Part shown: positions 17,045 through 26,189 of the stretch, piece by piece
How positions within the stretch are numbered: position 1 is the first letter of the stretch
How the letters are laid out: every line of letters starts with the position of its first letter
From: Ardenticatenaceae bacterium
GTDB taxonomy: Bacteria; Chloroflexota; Anaerolineae; Promineifilales; Promineifilaceae
Direction of reading: 5' to 3'
NCBI GenBank assembly: GCA_020634315.1
Contig: JACKBV010000005.1
Span: forward strand, 124,001-188,000
Length of the DNA: 64,000 nt
Program-made: the position numbers and the translations under genes
Notes under the pieces: model-generated
Databases searched by the model: none
Told to the model about the DNA's origin: nothing
Seen by the model: only the letters and a program-made list of their open reading frames with translations

Positions 17045-19360
17045 ATGTCAACGCCTGCGACCCTTCTTGTTGTAGAAGACGATCAATCAATGCTGGAAGG
17101 CATCAAGGATTTGTTGCAGTTGGTAGATTTTGGGTATGATGTTGAAGTTCTGACGGCGGGAAACGGCCGTATCGGCCTTGATGTAATCGCCTCTGCCCCG
17201 TCAATCCCCGATTTAATCATCTCCGACATTATGATGCCCGAAATGGAAGGGTTTGAATTTTTGGAGCGCGTGCGCCAAAACCCCGCCTGGATTCACATCC
17301 CCGTTATTTTTCTCACGGCAAAAGGTTCCAAACAAGACATTTTCAAAGGCAAAATCAGCGGCGCTGACCTGTACATCACAAAGCCTTTTAACAGCACGGA
17401 TTTCCTGGAGCTGGTCAAAAGCCAGTTAGATCGCGCGTTTCAACTGCAAGAAACGCGGCAGCAGATCATGAACAACCTGAAAAAGGACATCCTGCAAATT
17501 TTGAATCATGAATTCCGCACGCCGCTCACCTATGTCACCGCCTATTATGAAATGCTGGCCGACAGCATGAATCGTGTTCACGACAGCGAAAACTTCTATG
17601 AATATCTGCGCGGCATCCAGGTCGGGTGTGTCCGTTTAACGAGACTGGTGGAAGATTTTATCCAGGTCATGGACATTCGCATGGGCGAGCTGGAGTCGAA
17701 GTTCGCGGCAAATGCCAAACCCCTTGATAACTTAGATGAACTGCTGCAACTGGCGATAGCTGCAAATCAAGACATGATTACGGAGCATAACATCCAGGTG
17801 CATTACACTGCGCCAGATGATCCGTTTGTGGTATATGGGTATGCGCAAGGTTTGCGTGAAGTTTTTGCGCGTTTGCTAAACAATGCGTTGAAATTCACGA
17901 GCCGCCGCAAAAAGCAGGATGGGCAAGTAAGCATTACGGTTAAACAGGTCAATGACTCGGTAAGCATTTCCTTCCAAGACGAGGGCATCGGCTTTCCGAT
18001 GCACATGCGCGATCAAATTTTCCAGCTGTTTTTCCAATACAATCGCGGCTTGTTTGAACAGCAAGGCTCCGGTGTGGGGCTGACCATTGCCAAGGCCTGG
18101 ATCGATTTGCATGATGGCCTCATTGAGGTGGAGAGTGAAGAACAAAAGGGCAGCACGTTTACGGTGATTCTGCCTTTGTATACACCTGGGCAGCATGCCG
18201 TTAAGTTGGTGAATGACCAAAACCGCCTGTCGGCTACGATTTTGGTTGTGGAAGATGACATCCATTTGTTGATTGGGCTGCAAGAGTTGTTGCAGATTTA
18301 CAGTGGTAAGTATCAATTTCAGGTGTTAACGGCCGAAAACGGCCGTAAAGGTCTTGAGGTTTTAGCCCAGCACCAACCTGACCTCATCGTTTCTGACATC
18401 ATGATGCCCGAAATGGGCGGCTACGAATTTCTCAATCAGGTGCGGCAAAATCCCAGTTGGGTGCAAATCCCCTTCATCTTTTTGACAGCAAAAGGCGAAC
18501 GGCGTGATATTCATCGCGGCTGGCGCAGCGGTGTCGAGGAATATATCACCAAGCCCTATGACAGCGACGAACTGCTAGAATTGATTTCCAGCCAATTAGA
18601 TCGCCATTTTAGGGTGCAAACCATTGTTGCCCAAAATTTTGAATCCCTGAAACGAAGCATTTTGAACCTGATTACGCCTGACTTCCGTTTGCCGCTTTCT
18701 GATGTGGCTCAATACTCGCAAAAGTTAGTGGCCGGATTGGATGAAGTGCAAACGGATGCCCAGTTAAAAGAATCTCTGCAAGGGATTCAAGTTGGCAGTG
18801 TCCAGCTGACACGTCTGGTGGAAGATTTGATTTCTCTGGCAGAGTTAAAGACAGGGGAAGCGGAAACCGCGTTTTCTTTGCGTGCGCTGCCCATCAGCAA
18901 CATTGGGCCGTTTCTTTATGATGCGGCGCAATATCATTTGCGTCGCGCTGAGATGTGCGGCATCTCCATTCGTTATGATTTGTCGCAGCAATTACCGTAT
19001 GTCTACAGTGACACCTCGTTGTTGTTGACCGGTTTGCAGCGCTTGATCGAGAAGGGTATTGATTATTGCGAAATGCAGGCGGGGGCGGAGCTTGTTTTGA
19101 GTACCGCGCATGTTGATGGCGAAGTCTGTTTAACGATGGCTTTTGCGGCGACTTTGCCTGTTGATGACAAAAGTGCATTTCTGGCTAAGGAAGATGGCGA
19201 CTGGGGTAATGAGCCGCCGCTTATGCCGAGTATTGATTTGGTGCGGGGGATAGTGGGGCTGCATAACGGCCGTATCCTCATCGACGAGCAAGACAATCAA
19301 ACCCGCTTGACAATCGCCCTTCCCGTCCACGAACCCGTCTTTGCCGAGTGGCCCGGTTAG
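17045..19360 (+). CDS. Tandem REC-histidine kinase-REC-degenerate kinase signalling protein
   Basis: 771 residues, cytoplasmic (no membrane segment). Two units with the same layout are in perfect register, offset by 390 residues. Unit 1: receiver with phosphoacceptor D61 (SDIMMPEM) and TKPF; kinase with LNHEFRTPLTY (H155), an N-box LLNNALKFTS (about 277-286), DEGIGF (about 312) and GSGVGLTIAK. Unit 2: receiver with D451 (SDIMMPEM) and TKPY; the aligned H-box reads LITPDFRLPLSD, so H155 corresponds to P545, and the N-box position reads RLIEKGIDYC. Unit 2 therefore keeps an intact receiver but a dead kinase. The protein may integrate two phosphoryl inputs and signal through dimerisation. No obvious partner gene lies next to it. 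Confidence 0.9.
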   Translation: MSTPATLLVVEDDQSMLEGIKDLLQLVDFGYDVEVLTAGNGRIGLDVIASAPSIPDLIISDIMMPEMEGFEFLERVRQNPAWIHIPVIFLTAKGSKQDIFKGKISGADLYITKPFNSTDFLELVKSQLDRAFQLQETRQQIMNNLKKDILQILNHEFRTPLTYVTAYYEMLADSMNRVHDSENFYEYLRGIQVGCVRLTRLVEDFIQVMDIRMGELESKFAANAKPLDNLDELLQLAIAANQDMITEHNIQVHYTAPDDPFVVYGYAQGLREVFARLLNNALKFTSRRKKQDGQVSITVKQVNDSVSISFQDEGIGFPMHMRDQIFQLFFQYNRGLFEQQGSGVGLTIAKAWIDLHDGLIEVESEEQKGSTFTVILPLYTPGQHAVKLVNDQNRLSATILVVEDDIHLLIGLQELLQIYSGKYQFQVLTAENGRKGLEVLAQHQPDLIVSDIMMPEMGGYEFLNQVRQNPSWVQIPFIFLTAKGERRDIHRGWRSGVEEYITKPYDSDELLELISSQLDRHFRVQTIVAQNFESLKRSILNLITPDFRLPLSDVAQYSQKLVAGLDEVQTDAQLKESLQGIQVGSVQLTRLVEDLISLAELKTGEAETAFSLRALPISNIGPFLYDAAQYHLRRAEMCGISIRYDLSQQLPYVYSDTSLLLTGLQRLIEKGIDYCEMQAGAELVLSTAHVDGEVCLTMAFAATLPVDDKSAFLAKEDGDWGNEPPLMPSIDLVRGIVGLHNGRILIDEQDNQTRLTIALPVHEPVFAEWPG

Positions 19361-19465
19361 TTGACATCTCCGGGTGCGGTTACTTTTGGTGTTTGGCTGG
19401 CAGGCGGGTTACAGAGGGTCGAGTTATACACCAATTTAAACCGCACCTGACATCTCCACTGGTCA

Positions 19466-19494
19466 TTGAAAATCCAGGTTGATTGCTTTACAAT
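19466..19494 (+). promoter_or_regulatory. Promoter of the pspA-like gene
   Basis: TTGAAA (19466-19471), 17-bp spacer, TACAAT (19489-19494), about 115 bp before pspA. Two TGACATCTCC motifs lie upstream (19361-19460) and could be regulator sites; this is speculative. Confidence 0.65.
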
Positions 19495-19610
19495 GGTTGA
19501 CGGTAATCAGAAGTAAGAAACACCTTTCTGGCTGCCTGTAACATTTAGATAATTATTGGCACATTCAGAAGATACAGAGCCACGCTTACACCCAAAAAGG
19601 AGATCGATAG

Positions 19611-20351
19611 ATGCCCTCTTTACTGGAAAAAACGCAAACACTTGTCCAGGCAAACCTGCACGCAATGGTTGACCGCGCCTTGGAAGCGAATTCTGTTGCG
19701 GTGATGAAGCAATACATCCGTGATGCGGAGAAAAACTTACAAGAACTGGAAGATGCTGCTGCTACTGTTGGCGGTGAAGTAAAAACGTTAGAGCGCAAAT
19801 ACCTGGAATATAAGAAGAAGGCTGATCAATTAGACCGGAATATTGATGTTTTCTTGATGCAAGGTAAAGAGGATTTGGCTCGTGCTGCGCAAAACGAGAT
19901 TAACTCCACCCGCAATTTACAAGAGCAATATCACGAACAATGGGTGCGGCAAAAGCGTGAGTACGAAGCGCTCTTAAATGCACGTTTGAAGCTACAGGCA
20001 AAACTGACGGAAATTCGCCAGGAACAGCGGGAATTGGAAGCGCTGTTGAAATTGGCTAAGTCGAAGGAAAAGACAGTCAAAGCGATCAAAAGCCTGGACG
20101 ATGTGATGGGCGCTGGCGATGCCGACATTGCCCGCCTGGGAGAATCTATTCGCGGTCGCCTGGATAAGGCGTCGGCACATGCTGAAATGTATGCGGATCG
20201 CCTGGATAGTCAGATGGATGAAGTATTGGGTAAAGCAGAGCTTGACATCCAATTGGAAGAGCGGAAACGCCGCCTGGGCTTAGCGCAGCCATCGACTGTA
20301 TCCTTTGATGAAGAAGCTGAGGAATCGGCGGAAGCGAGCAGCGATTTTTAA
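19611..20351 (+). CDS. pspA: PspA/IM30 family membrane-stress protein
   Basis: 246 residues, almost wholly helical coiled coil (about 25-215) with an N-terminal amphipathic stretch MPSLLEKTQTLVQANLHAMVDRALEAN that fits the membrane-binding helix of PspA/Vipp1. ESCRT-III-like PspA proteins bind stressed membranes from the cytoplasm and limit proton leakage. The tail is acidic and serine-rich (EEAEESAEASSDF). AGGAG lies 10 bp before the start. The two genes downstream, separated by a terminator, encode membrane proteins that may form part of the same envelope response. Confidence 0.88.
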   Translation: MPSLLEKTQTLVQANLHAMVDRALEANSVAVMKQYIRDAEKNLQELEDAAATVGGEVKTLERKYLEYKKKADQLDRNIDVFLMQGKEDLARAAQNEINSTRNLQEQYHEQWVRQKREYEALLNARLKLQAKLTEIRQEQRELEALLKLAKSKEKTVKAIKSLDDVMGAGDADIARLGESIRGRLDKASAHAEMYADRLDSQMDEVLGKAELDIQLEERKRRLGLAQPSTVSFDEEAEESAEASSDF

Positions 20352-20378
20352 GGCTACCTGGAAACGAGATTTTTGTTT

Positions 20379-20418
20379 AACAGGATTAGCAGGATAAGCG
20401 CCTGTTAATCCTGTTTTT
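20379..20418 (+). terminator. Intrinsic terminator after pspA
   Basis: AACAGGATTA / TAATCCTGTT perfect 10-bp stem followed by TTT, only 28 bp after the pspA stop and 6 bp before the next start codon. Either a partial terminator or the end of the pspA message. Confidence 0.75.
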
Positions 20419-20423
20419 ATGTA

Positions 20424-21761
20424 ATGATGACAACGGCAGCAGAGATTGACAGCTTGTTTCGCGCCGGTGTTGCGGCGGTCAAAACGGGAAACAAAGAGGG
20501 AGCGCGTGCTCTGCTGCTGCAAGTTGTCGAGGCGGATGAGCAGCACGAGTTAGCCTGGTTATGGTTATCTGCGGTTGTTGACGACGACGCGGATCGTCGT
20601 GTGTGCCTGGAGAATGTGCTGACGATTAACCCCGATAATGTGGCTGCGCAGAAGGGGTTGGAGAAATTAGGGAGTGGGGAGGGGGAAACGGCCGTTTCCC
20701 CTACACCCGACTCGCCAGAACCTGCTGCTGCTGATCCTGCTGACGACGAAATTGTCGTTCGCCGTGAATATGCGCCTCATTCATTGGCTTCGGCCGTGTT
20801 ATATCCCGAACAACAAGTTAAAGAATGGCGTTATCACGACCCCACAACCGTTAAACAAGCCCCCGCTCTGCCTATTGCGGCCAAATCTGAATATGACGAT
20901 ATATGGACACGCGGCGAAGAGATATGTGCCTACTGCGCCCAACCGGTGGACGAGACAATGGAGACTTGCCCCAAGTGCCAGCGAAACTTGTGGACAAAAA
21001 CATATCGCTATGCAAAGCCCAGTGTCAATTTGCACATCATGTGGGTGCTGCTGACGGGCATTGGGCAGTTGTTCCTGATACAGGGCCTTTTCCACCTTGT
21101 TGTTCAACGCACATTACTAGACACCGTCATTGCTGGTATTCTGATGCTGCTTTTCTTTGGCCTGGCAGTAGGGATATACTTTCGTCAGGCGTGGGCACAC
21201 TTTGGCGCAATTGCCGCTACCGGGTTGCTTTTGCTGACCGTGCTCATAGATGCTCTTTTCCCGATAGATTTGAGCGGCCTCGATGCGCCGCTTAATAATA
21301 TTGACCCGGCGATTGCTGAATTTCTGGGGTCTATGGTGAACTCTATCGGGGATTTCATTCGCACATTTCAATTTGTGGCTGTTATCCTGGCTTTGTATTA
21401 TGCTATTTTTCGTGTTGCACCTGATTTTCAAAAGATGGATGTTCAAGAAACTGCTGAATTGAAAAAGGGGCTGCAATTTGCCAGCGATTACCATACGGCG
21501 GCCAAAGATTTTGCGCGTAAGGGAATGATGGCAACGGCCGTTCTCCATTGGCAGCGTGCAGTGGGCAAAGAGCCATACCATGCCACATACTTACGCGCAT
21601 TGGGCGTCACCTATGCACAGCTTGGCTTTTTTGCGCGCAGCCTTGATGTGCTGCAATCGGGGTTGCAATTCAGCACGCAGCCTGAGAAACAGGCTGATTT
21701 TGCGAAACTGATTGCCCAAATTCAACGTAGACAGGTAGTAGAAGGAAAACAAGATGAGTGA
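20424..21761 (+). CDS. TPR / zinc-ribbon membrane protein
   Basis: 445 residues. N-terminal TPR-like helices (about 1-75: AGVAAVKTGNKEGARALLLQVVEADEQHELAWLWLS, a form common in Chloroflexota), a disordered P/D-rich segment (about 80-115), a zinc ribbon CAYC-x12-CPKC (about 171-191), four membrane helices (about 210-340), and C-terminal TPRs (about 365-440). It probably recruits partners to the membrane. Directly overlaps the next gene by 8 bp, so both are made together. Following pspA suggests an envelope-stress role, which is inference. Confidence 0.75.
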   Translation: MMTTAAEIDSLFRAGVAAVKTGNKEGARALLLQVVEADEQHELAWLWLSAVVDDDADRRVCLENVLTINPDNVAAQKGLEKLGSGEGETAVSPTPDSPEPAAADPADDEIVVRREYAPHSLASAVLYPEQQVKEWRYHDPTTVKQAPALPIAAKSEYDDIWTRGEEICAYCAQPVDETMETCPKCQRNLWTKTYRYAKPSVNLHIMWVLLTGIGQLFLIQGLFHLVVQRTLLDTVIAGILMLLFFGLAVGIYFRQAWAHFGAIAATGLLLLTVLIDALFPIDLSGLDAPLNNIDPAIAEFLGSMVNSIGDFIRTFQFVAVILALYYAIFRVAPDFQKMDVQETAELKKGLQFASDYHTAAKDFARKGMMATAVLHWQRAVGKEPYHATYLRALGVTYAQLGFFARSLDVLQSGLQFSTQPEKQADFAKLIAQIQRRQVVEGKQDE

Positions 21762-22578
21762 GGCACGTGAAGCACTGGAAGAACGGGTGCGCAAGGCAAT
21801 TTTTCAAGAATCCATTTTCCGCTGGGAAAGTGCAGTCGTCATCTCGTTAAGTTTGCTGTTAACGGCCGTAACCGCACTAGGCGCATTGGGCGATGGTCTA
21901 CAATCCTGGTGGTGGATTTGGCTGATTGGCGGCTTACTAGCGGAAGCTGCCCTGGTCTACAGCAGTTTAACCGACCCCAAGTTTGGCGAGAAAGTAGCCG
22001 CCAGTTTGCTGCGCACCGATTTCAAGCCAGAGCGGCTGCGCGATAAAAAATTACAGCAACAAATCATAGAGGCGCTGGATTATCGCAGCCGTATCGAGGA
22101 AGCGATGCGCAGCCGTGATGATTCGCTCATCAAGGACGAATTAACGCAAACCGGCGTGCAAATTGATGAATGGATTGAACATATTTACGATCTGGCACGC
22201 CGAATTGATCGCTATCGCCCTGAAGCGCGTGCCTTAGCCAAAGATCGCCAAAATGCGGACGCGCGTATTGCGCAGTTAGAGCAAGAGTTAATTTTGGAAG
22301 ATGACGCAGCCGTCAAGAAACAGATCGAAATCACATTAGAGGGCTTGCGGCGGCAGGTAGATACGTTGGAACGTTTAGACAACACCATTCAACGGGCCGA
22401 ACTGCAACTGGAAAATACCTTAACTTCGCTGCGTACCATTTACTCGCAAAGCATGTTGGTCGATGCCAAAGACATAGACAATAGTCGTGCGCGTCGTTTG
22501 CGGCATGAAATTACCGAAGAAGTAAAAGAATTGAATGATGTCCTCGTGGCAATGGACGAGGTGTACGCGGCAGAATAA
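21754..22578 (+). CDS. Two-helix membrane protein with long coiled coil
   Basis: 274 residues. Two adjacent membrane helices (about 25-45 and 50-70) near the N-terminus, then about 200 residues of charged coiled coil without low-complexity breaks (DYRSRIEEAMRSRDD... to the C-terminus). Topology puts the coiled coil in the cytoplasm, where it could dock PspA-like coiled coils. No family name recognised. Its start lies within the end of the TPR/zinc-ribbon gene. Confidence 0.75.
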   Translation: MSEAREALEERVRKAIFQESIFRWESAVVISLSLLLTAVTALGALGDGLQSWWWIWLIGGLLAEAALVYSSLTDPKFGEKVAASLLRTDFKPERLRDKKLQQQIIEALDYRSRIEEAMRSRDDSLIKDELTQTGVQIDEWIEHIYDLARRIDRYRPEARALAKDRQNADARIAQLEQELILEDDAAVKKQIEITLEGLRRQVDTLERLDNTIQRAELQLENTLTSLRTIYSQSMLVDAKDIDNSRARRLRHEITEEVKELNDVLVAMDEVYAAE

Positions 22579-22707
22579 ACACGGCAGGCTTTGTGTCTGT
22601 TTGTTTTAGCGCTGCGTGAACGAGAGGCGGGTTTCGTTTGTCAAAATGTAGCCGCTCTGGTAACATTGCGATTTGGCAAAAAACTAATCAATGGAGAGAG
22701 TGCAGCT

Positions 22708-23214
22708 ATGAAGGTGCTGTTAAAAGAAGATATAGAAACCCTCGGCTATGCCGGTGAAGTACACAACGTAGCCCCCGGATACGGCCGTAATTATTTGATT
22801 CCCAAGGGTTTAGCTGTTCAGGCTACCCCATCTGCTTTAAAGCAGGCAGAAATTTGGCGCAGGAAAGCTGAAGCACGTCGCGCCGAACTGCGTGCGGAAT
22901 ACGAAGCTTTGTCTGCCCGTGTTGCAGAAGTCACCTTGACCTTCCAGGCACGTGCCAGCGAAAGTGGTCGTCTGTATGGTTCAGTAACCATGAACCAGAT
23001 TGCCGATGCTTTAAATGAAAAATTGGGCACGGAAATTGATCGGCGCAAAGTGGCGGGCGATCCTTTGCGGCAGTTAGGCACGCACAAAATTCCGGTTCGT
23101 TTGAGTGGTGAGTTTCATCCTGAGGTGACCGTTGTTATCGCTTCCGAGGAAGGCGAGGACGAGGTTGAAGAGCAGGTTGAGCCAGAAGTAGAAACGGCCG
23201 TTGCCGAAGCATAA
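22708..23214 (+). CDS. rplI: Ribosomal protein L9
   Basis: 168 residues. MKVLLKEDIETLGYAGEVHNVAPGYGRNYLIPKGLA is the invariant L9 N-terminal domain that binds 23S rRNA, followed by the connecting helix and the C-terminal domain (SVTMNQIADAL...HKIPVRLSGEFHPEVTV). About 20 extra acidic residues (EEGEDEVEEQVEPEVETAVAEA) extend the normal C-terminus; part of this is made by an ACGGCCGT motif read as TAV. ATG 22708 with GGAGAG upstream is chosen over longer frames. It is not in an rpsF-ssb-rpsR operon as in many bacteria; it stands alone before a terminator. Confidence 0.97.
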   Translation: MKVLLKEDIETLGYAGEVHNVAPGYGRNYLIPKGLAVQATPSALKQAEIWRRKAEARRAELRAEYEALSARVAEVTLTFQARASESGRLYGSVTMNQIADALNEKLGTEIDRRKVAGDPLRQLGTHKIPVRLSGEFHPEVTVVIASEEGEDEVEEQVEPEVETAVAEA

Positions 23215-23239
23215 GCTTCTCGCTGTTTAAAAGATTCCT

Positions 23240-23268
23240 AAAGTCACTGGGTTTTCAGTGACTTTTTT
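23240..23268 (+). terminator. Intrinsic terminator after rplI
   Basis: AAAGTCACTG / CAGTGACTTT stem, 6-nt loop, T6 tail. The T-run ends 4 bp before the next start codon at 23273. Confidence 0.85.
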
Positions 23269-23272
23269 CCAT

Positions 23273-24202
23273 ATGGACGAATTAGGTCACATTTTGCGCG
23301 AAGCACGCGAAGCCCGAGGGTTATCTCTCGGTGAAGTGCAGGCACAGACCCGTATCAACAGCCGCTTCCTTGAAGCCTTAGAAAATGGGAATTACGCCAT
23401 ATTACCCACGCCTGTTCATGTGCGTGGGTTTTTGCGTAATTATGCCCGTTTTCTCGATCTGGACCCGGCCCCATTGTTGGAAAGATACGAGATTTATGAA
23501 CGGCAGCACCCTTCACCGGTTGTTGAGACTCCTGTGCCCTTGTCCACACAAGGCAAACCGCTGAATTTGCGCGACGATCAGCCATTTTTTGATCCTGTCA
23601 ATGTCGAATTAAGTAAAGGTAGTGGTGGTGAGCGCGACCCACAATCCTTAATGCGCCTGCTCATTATCCTGGCGTTAATCGTCTCTTTAGGATTGGTCGC
23701 GGCGCGTTTTGTCCCTCTCTTAATGGGTAGAGGAGATGGCGCGACATCATTAACAGAAAGCGTTAATCAGGCATGGCAGGATTTTGTTACGGGTGTTGGG
23801 GATAACGTGGAAGCGACACCTGTTGATACCGATGTGACGGATCCCGTCACGGCAACAGATGAAGCGATTCAAAACACCAGCCGTAACGATTTTTCAACAG
23901 CGGCAGACACGGCGTTCCCTACGCCGTTCCCCACACGCCCCCCCTTACCGGCAACATTAGAAGTCATCAATTTGCGCCTGGATATTAGTGAGCGCACCTG
24001 GATGGAAGTGACCGTTGATGGCGATGTGCGTTTTAATGGGTGGGCAACACGCGGCGATGTCTTTGAATGGACTGCCGAAGATGAGGTTTACCTGGTGACC
24101 GGTAATGCCTATGGCATTATTGCCACAATCAATGAGATTGAATTGGGTCGCCTGGGGGGATTTCAAGAAGCCAGGGAAGAAACCTGGCAAACAACACAAT
24201 AA
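23273..24202 (+). CDS. RodZ-like helix-turn-helix membrane protein
   Basis: 309 residues. Cytoplasmic HTH_25/Xre-type domain (MDELGHILREAREARGLSLGEVQAQTRINSRFLEALENGNY, about 1-41, followed by VHVRGFLRNYARFLDLDP), one membrane helix (about 130-150), a T/P-rich periplasmic linker (TPFPTRPPLP), and a DUF4115-like C-terminal beta domain (WMEVTVDGDVRFNGWATRGDVFEWTAEDEVYLVTGNAYGI). This is the RodZ layout, a protein linking MreB to the envelope; the same fold occurs in non-rod regulators. ATG 23273 starts right after the rplI terminator with no Shine-Dalgarno. Confidence 0.85.
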   Translation: MDELGHILREAREARGLSLGEVQAQTRINSRFLEALENGNYAILPTPVHVRGFLRNYARFLDLDPAPLLERYEIYERQHPSPVVETPVPLSTQGKPLNLRDDQPFFDPVNVELSKGSGGERDPQSLMRLLIILALIVSLGLVAARFVPLLMGRGDGATSLTESVNQAWQDFVTGVGDNVEATPVDTDVTDPVTATDEAIQNTSRNDFSTAADTAFPTPFPTRPPLPATLEVINLRLDISERTWMEVTVDGDVRFNGWATRGDVFEWTAEDEVYLVTGNAYGIIATINEIELGRLGGFQEAREETWQTTQ

Positions 24203-24253
24203 GTTAATAGATGGCAAAGGGTTCACGAACTTTGCCGTCTACACCCACATTTC

Positions 24254-25645
24254 ATGAGTAAACAGCAAAAGAAAAAGCAATTTTATTTGCTCAGCCTGGG
24301 CTGTAGCAAAAATACGGTTGATTCAGAAAGCATGGCTGCGCTGTTAACAAAGGCGGGGTTTCGCGGCACGGCCGATCCCGATGACGCCTCTGTGTTAATT
24401 GTCAACACCTGTGGTTTTATCGAGGCGGCACGCCAGGAATCGATAGACGCTTTGCGCGAGTTGGCGGCACTGAAAGGGCCAAACCAACTGCTGATTGCTG
24501 CTGGCTGTATGGCACAGCGGTATGGGTCTGAAGTTGTCACCTGGGCACCCGGCGTGGATGGCGTTATTGGTACGCGCCGCTGGATGGATATTGTGCCTTT
24601 TGTGCGGCAGCTGCGCCGCCGCAAACATCCTGAACCGCTTTATCATTTGCCGGACGAGGCTTTGACTGTGGGGACAGATGAGAGGGGTGTGCTGCGAACG
24701 GCCGTTCAGGGGCACAGCGCCTATCTCAAAATATCAGATGGCTGCCGTCGCCCCTGTGCCTTTTGCGCGATTCCCCAGATCAAAGGCACGCATGTCAGCC
24801 GTGCGCCGGAGAAAATTGTGGCGGAAGCCGTGGCGTTACAAGACGCTGGCTTACAAGAGTTGATCATCATTGCTCAGGATACCACTGATTATGGGCATGA
24901 CTTGGGCATGAAAAATGGGTTGAGCCAGTTGCTGAAGATGATTACCACAGCCGCGCCGGATATTCCCTGGATTCGCCTCATGTATGCCTATCCCGGCTAT
25001 GTGACCGATGAATTAATTGAAACGATGGCGACAACGCCACAAATTTTGCCTTACCTGGATATTCCTTTGCAACATGGGCACCGGGAGACGTTAAAGCGAA
25101 TGCGCCGCCCGGCTAATATTGAATGGGTATATAGCTCTGTTGAGAAGTTACGCGTCGCAATGCCCAATCTGGCTATTCGCACAACCTTCATCGTCGGCTA
25201 TCCGGGCGAAACGGATGAGGAATTTGCCGGATTGCAGCAGTTTGTGCAGGATTTGCAATTTGACCGGGTGGGCGCGTTTACCTATTCGTATGAAGCGTCG
25301 ACACCGTCGGCAACGGTTTCCTGGCAGGTGCCGCAAGAGGTGAAAGAGGCGCGTCGTGATGCCTTGATGGAGATTCAGCAGCAAATTTCGCTGGCACGGA
25401 ATCAGGCGCAAGTGGGGCGGACGCTGGATGTGTTGGTGGAAGGATATGGGGATGGTATCAGTATCGGCCGTTCCTATCGGGATGCGCCAGAGATTGACGG
25501 GTTGGTCATTGTGCCGGGCGAGCTGCCTTTGGGCGAAATTGTGCCGGTGCGGATTGATGGGGCAATGACTTATGACCTGACTGGTGTGCCGGTGACAGCA
25601 CAGCCACAAACAATTACTTTGCACGATGTCCAGATCACGTCTTGA
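24254..25645 (+). CDS. rimO: Ribosomal protein S12 methylthiotransferase
   Basis: 463-residue radical-SAM enzyme that adds a methylthio group to an aspartate of ribosomal protein S12. UPF0004 domain with FYLLSLGCSKNTVDSESM (first cluster cysteine), VNTCGFIEAARQES and AAGCMAQRYG; radical-SAM motif CRRPCAFCAIPQIKG (about 160-174); TRAM domain at the C-terminus (about 385-450). The S(L)GCSKN motif and length favour RimO over MiaB. Possible -10 TACACC 8 nt before ATG. Overlaps the thioredoxin gene by 20 bp. Confidence 0.96.
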   Translation: MSKQQKKKQFYLLSLGCSKNTVDSESMAALLTKAGFRGTADPDDASVLIVNTCGFIEAARQESIDALRELAALKGPNQLLIAAGCMAQRYGSEVVTWAPGVDGVIGTRRWMDIVPFVRQLRRRKHPEPLYHLPDEALTVGTDERGVLRTAVQGHSAYLKISDGCRRPCAFCAIPQIKGTHVSRAPEKIVAEAVALQDAGLQELIIIAQDTTDYGHDLGMKNGLSQLLKMITTAAPDIPWIRLMYAYPGYVTDELIETMATTPQILPYLDIPLQHGHRETLKRMRRPANIEWVYSSVEKLRVAMPNLAIRTTFIVGYPGETDEEFAGLQQFVQDLQFDRVGAFTYSYEASTPSATVSWQVPQEVKEARRDALMEIQQQISLARNQAQVGRTLDVLVEGYGDGISIGRSYRDAPEIDGLVIVPGELPLGEIVPVRIDGAMTYDLTGVPVTAQPQTITLHDVQITS

Positions 25646-26183
25646 ACGCATCATTCTGCTTCTCTTTTTAGCCGTGTTGGGCGCGGCCTGGATTTACTAT
25701 TCCCGCGAACCGGCACAGTCTACACAGAGTTTTCTGGTGGAAGCGCCGATTGTTGGGCAGCTGGCCCCGGATTTCACGGTGTCGGATGTCAATGGCAACA
25801 GTGTGGCGCTGCTTGATTATGTTGTGCGAGAAGGTGAGGGTGGCCGTCCCGTGGTGCTTAACTTTTGGGCCAGTTGGTGTGGCCCGTGCCGCATTGAAAC
25901 GCCGCACTTTCAAGAATTGAGCCTGCGTTACCGTGATCAGGTCGCTATTTTAGGCGTTAACCAGGGGGAGTCGCTGGCGACGATAACGGATTTTGGCGTT
26001 AGCTTTGGCCTGACGTATCCCTTGTTGTATGACGCTGACAATAATGTCAATGATGCCTATAACGTGGTTAACTTGCCGACGACGATTTTTATTGATCGGC
26101 AAGGGGTGGTGCGTGAAGTGTATGTGGGGGCAATTAGCCAGGCTGTGTTGATGGAGCGCATTAACCGGTTGGTGGAGGAGTAG
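25626..26183 (+). CDS. TlpA/ResA-type membrane-anchored thioredoxin
   Basis: 185 residues. N-terminal membrane anchor (about 8-24), then a thioredoxin fold facing outside: GQLAPDFTVSDVNGNSVALLDY, the redox motif WASWCGPCRIETP (about 92-104), and the cis-proline segment NLPTTIFIDRQG. Such proteins keep extracytoplasmic cysteines reduced, e.g. during cytochrome maturation, or oxidise peroxides. Starts within the end of rimO and ends 6 bp before lgt. Confidence 0.9.
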   Translation: MSRSRLERIILLLFLAVLGAAWIYYSREPAQSTQSFLVEAPIVGQLAPDFTVSDVNGNSVALLDYVVREGEGGRPVVLNFWASWCGPCRIETPHFQELSLRYRDQVAILGVNQGESLATITDFGVSFGLTYPLLYDADNNVNDAYNVVNLPTTIFIDRQGVVREVYVGAISQAVLMERINRLVEE

Positions 26184-26189
26184 CGGCGT

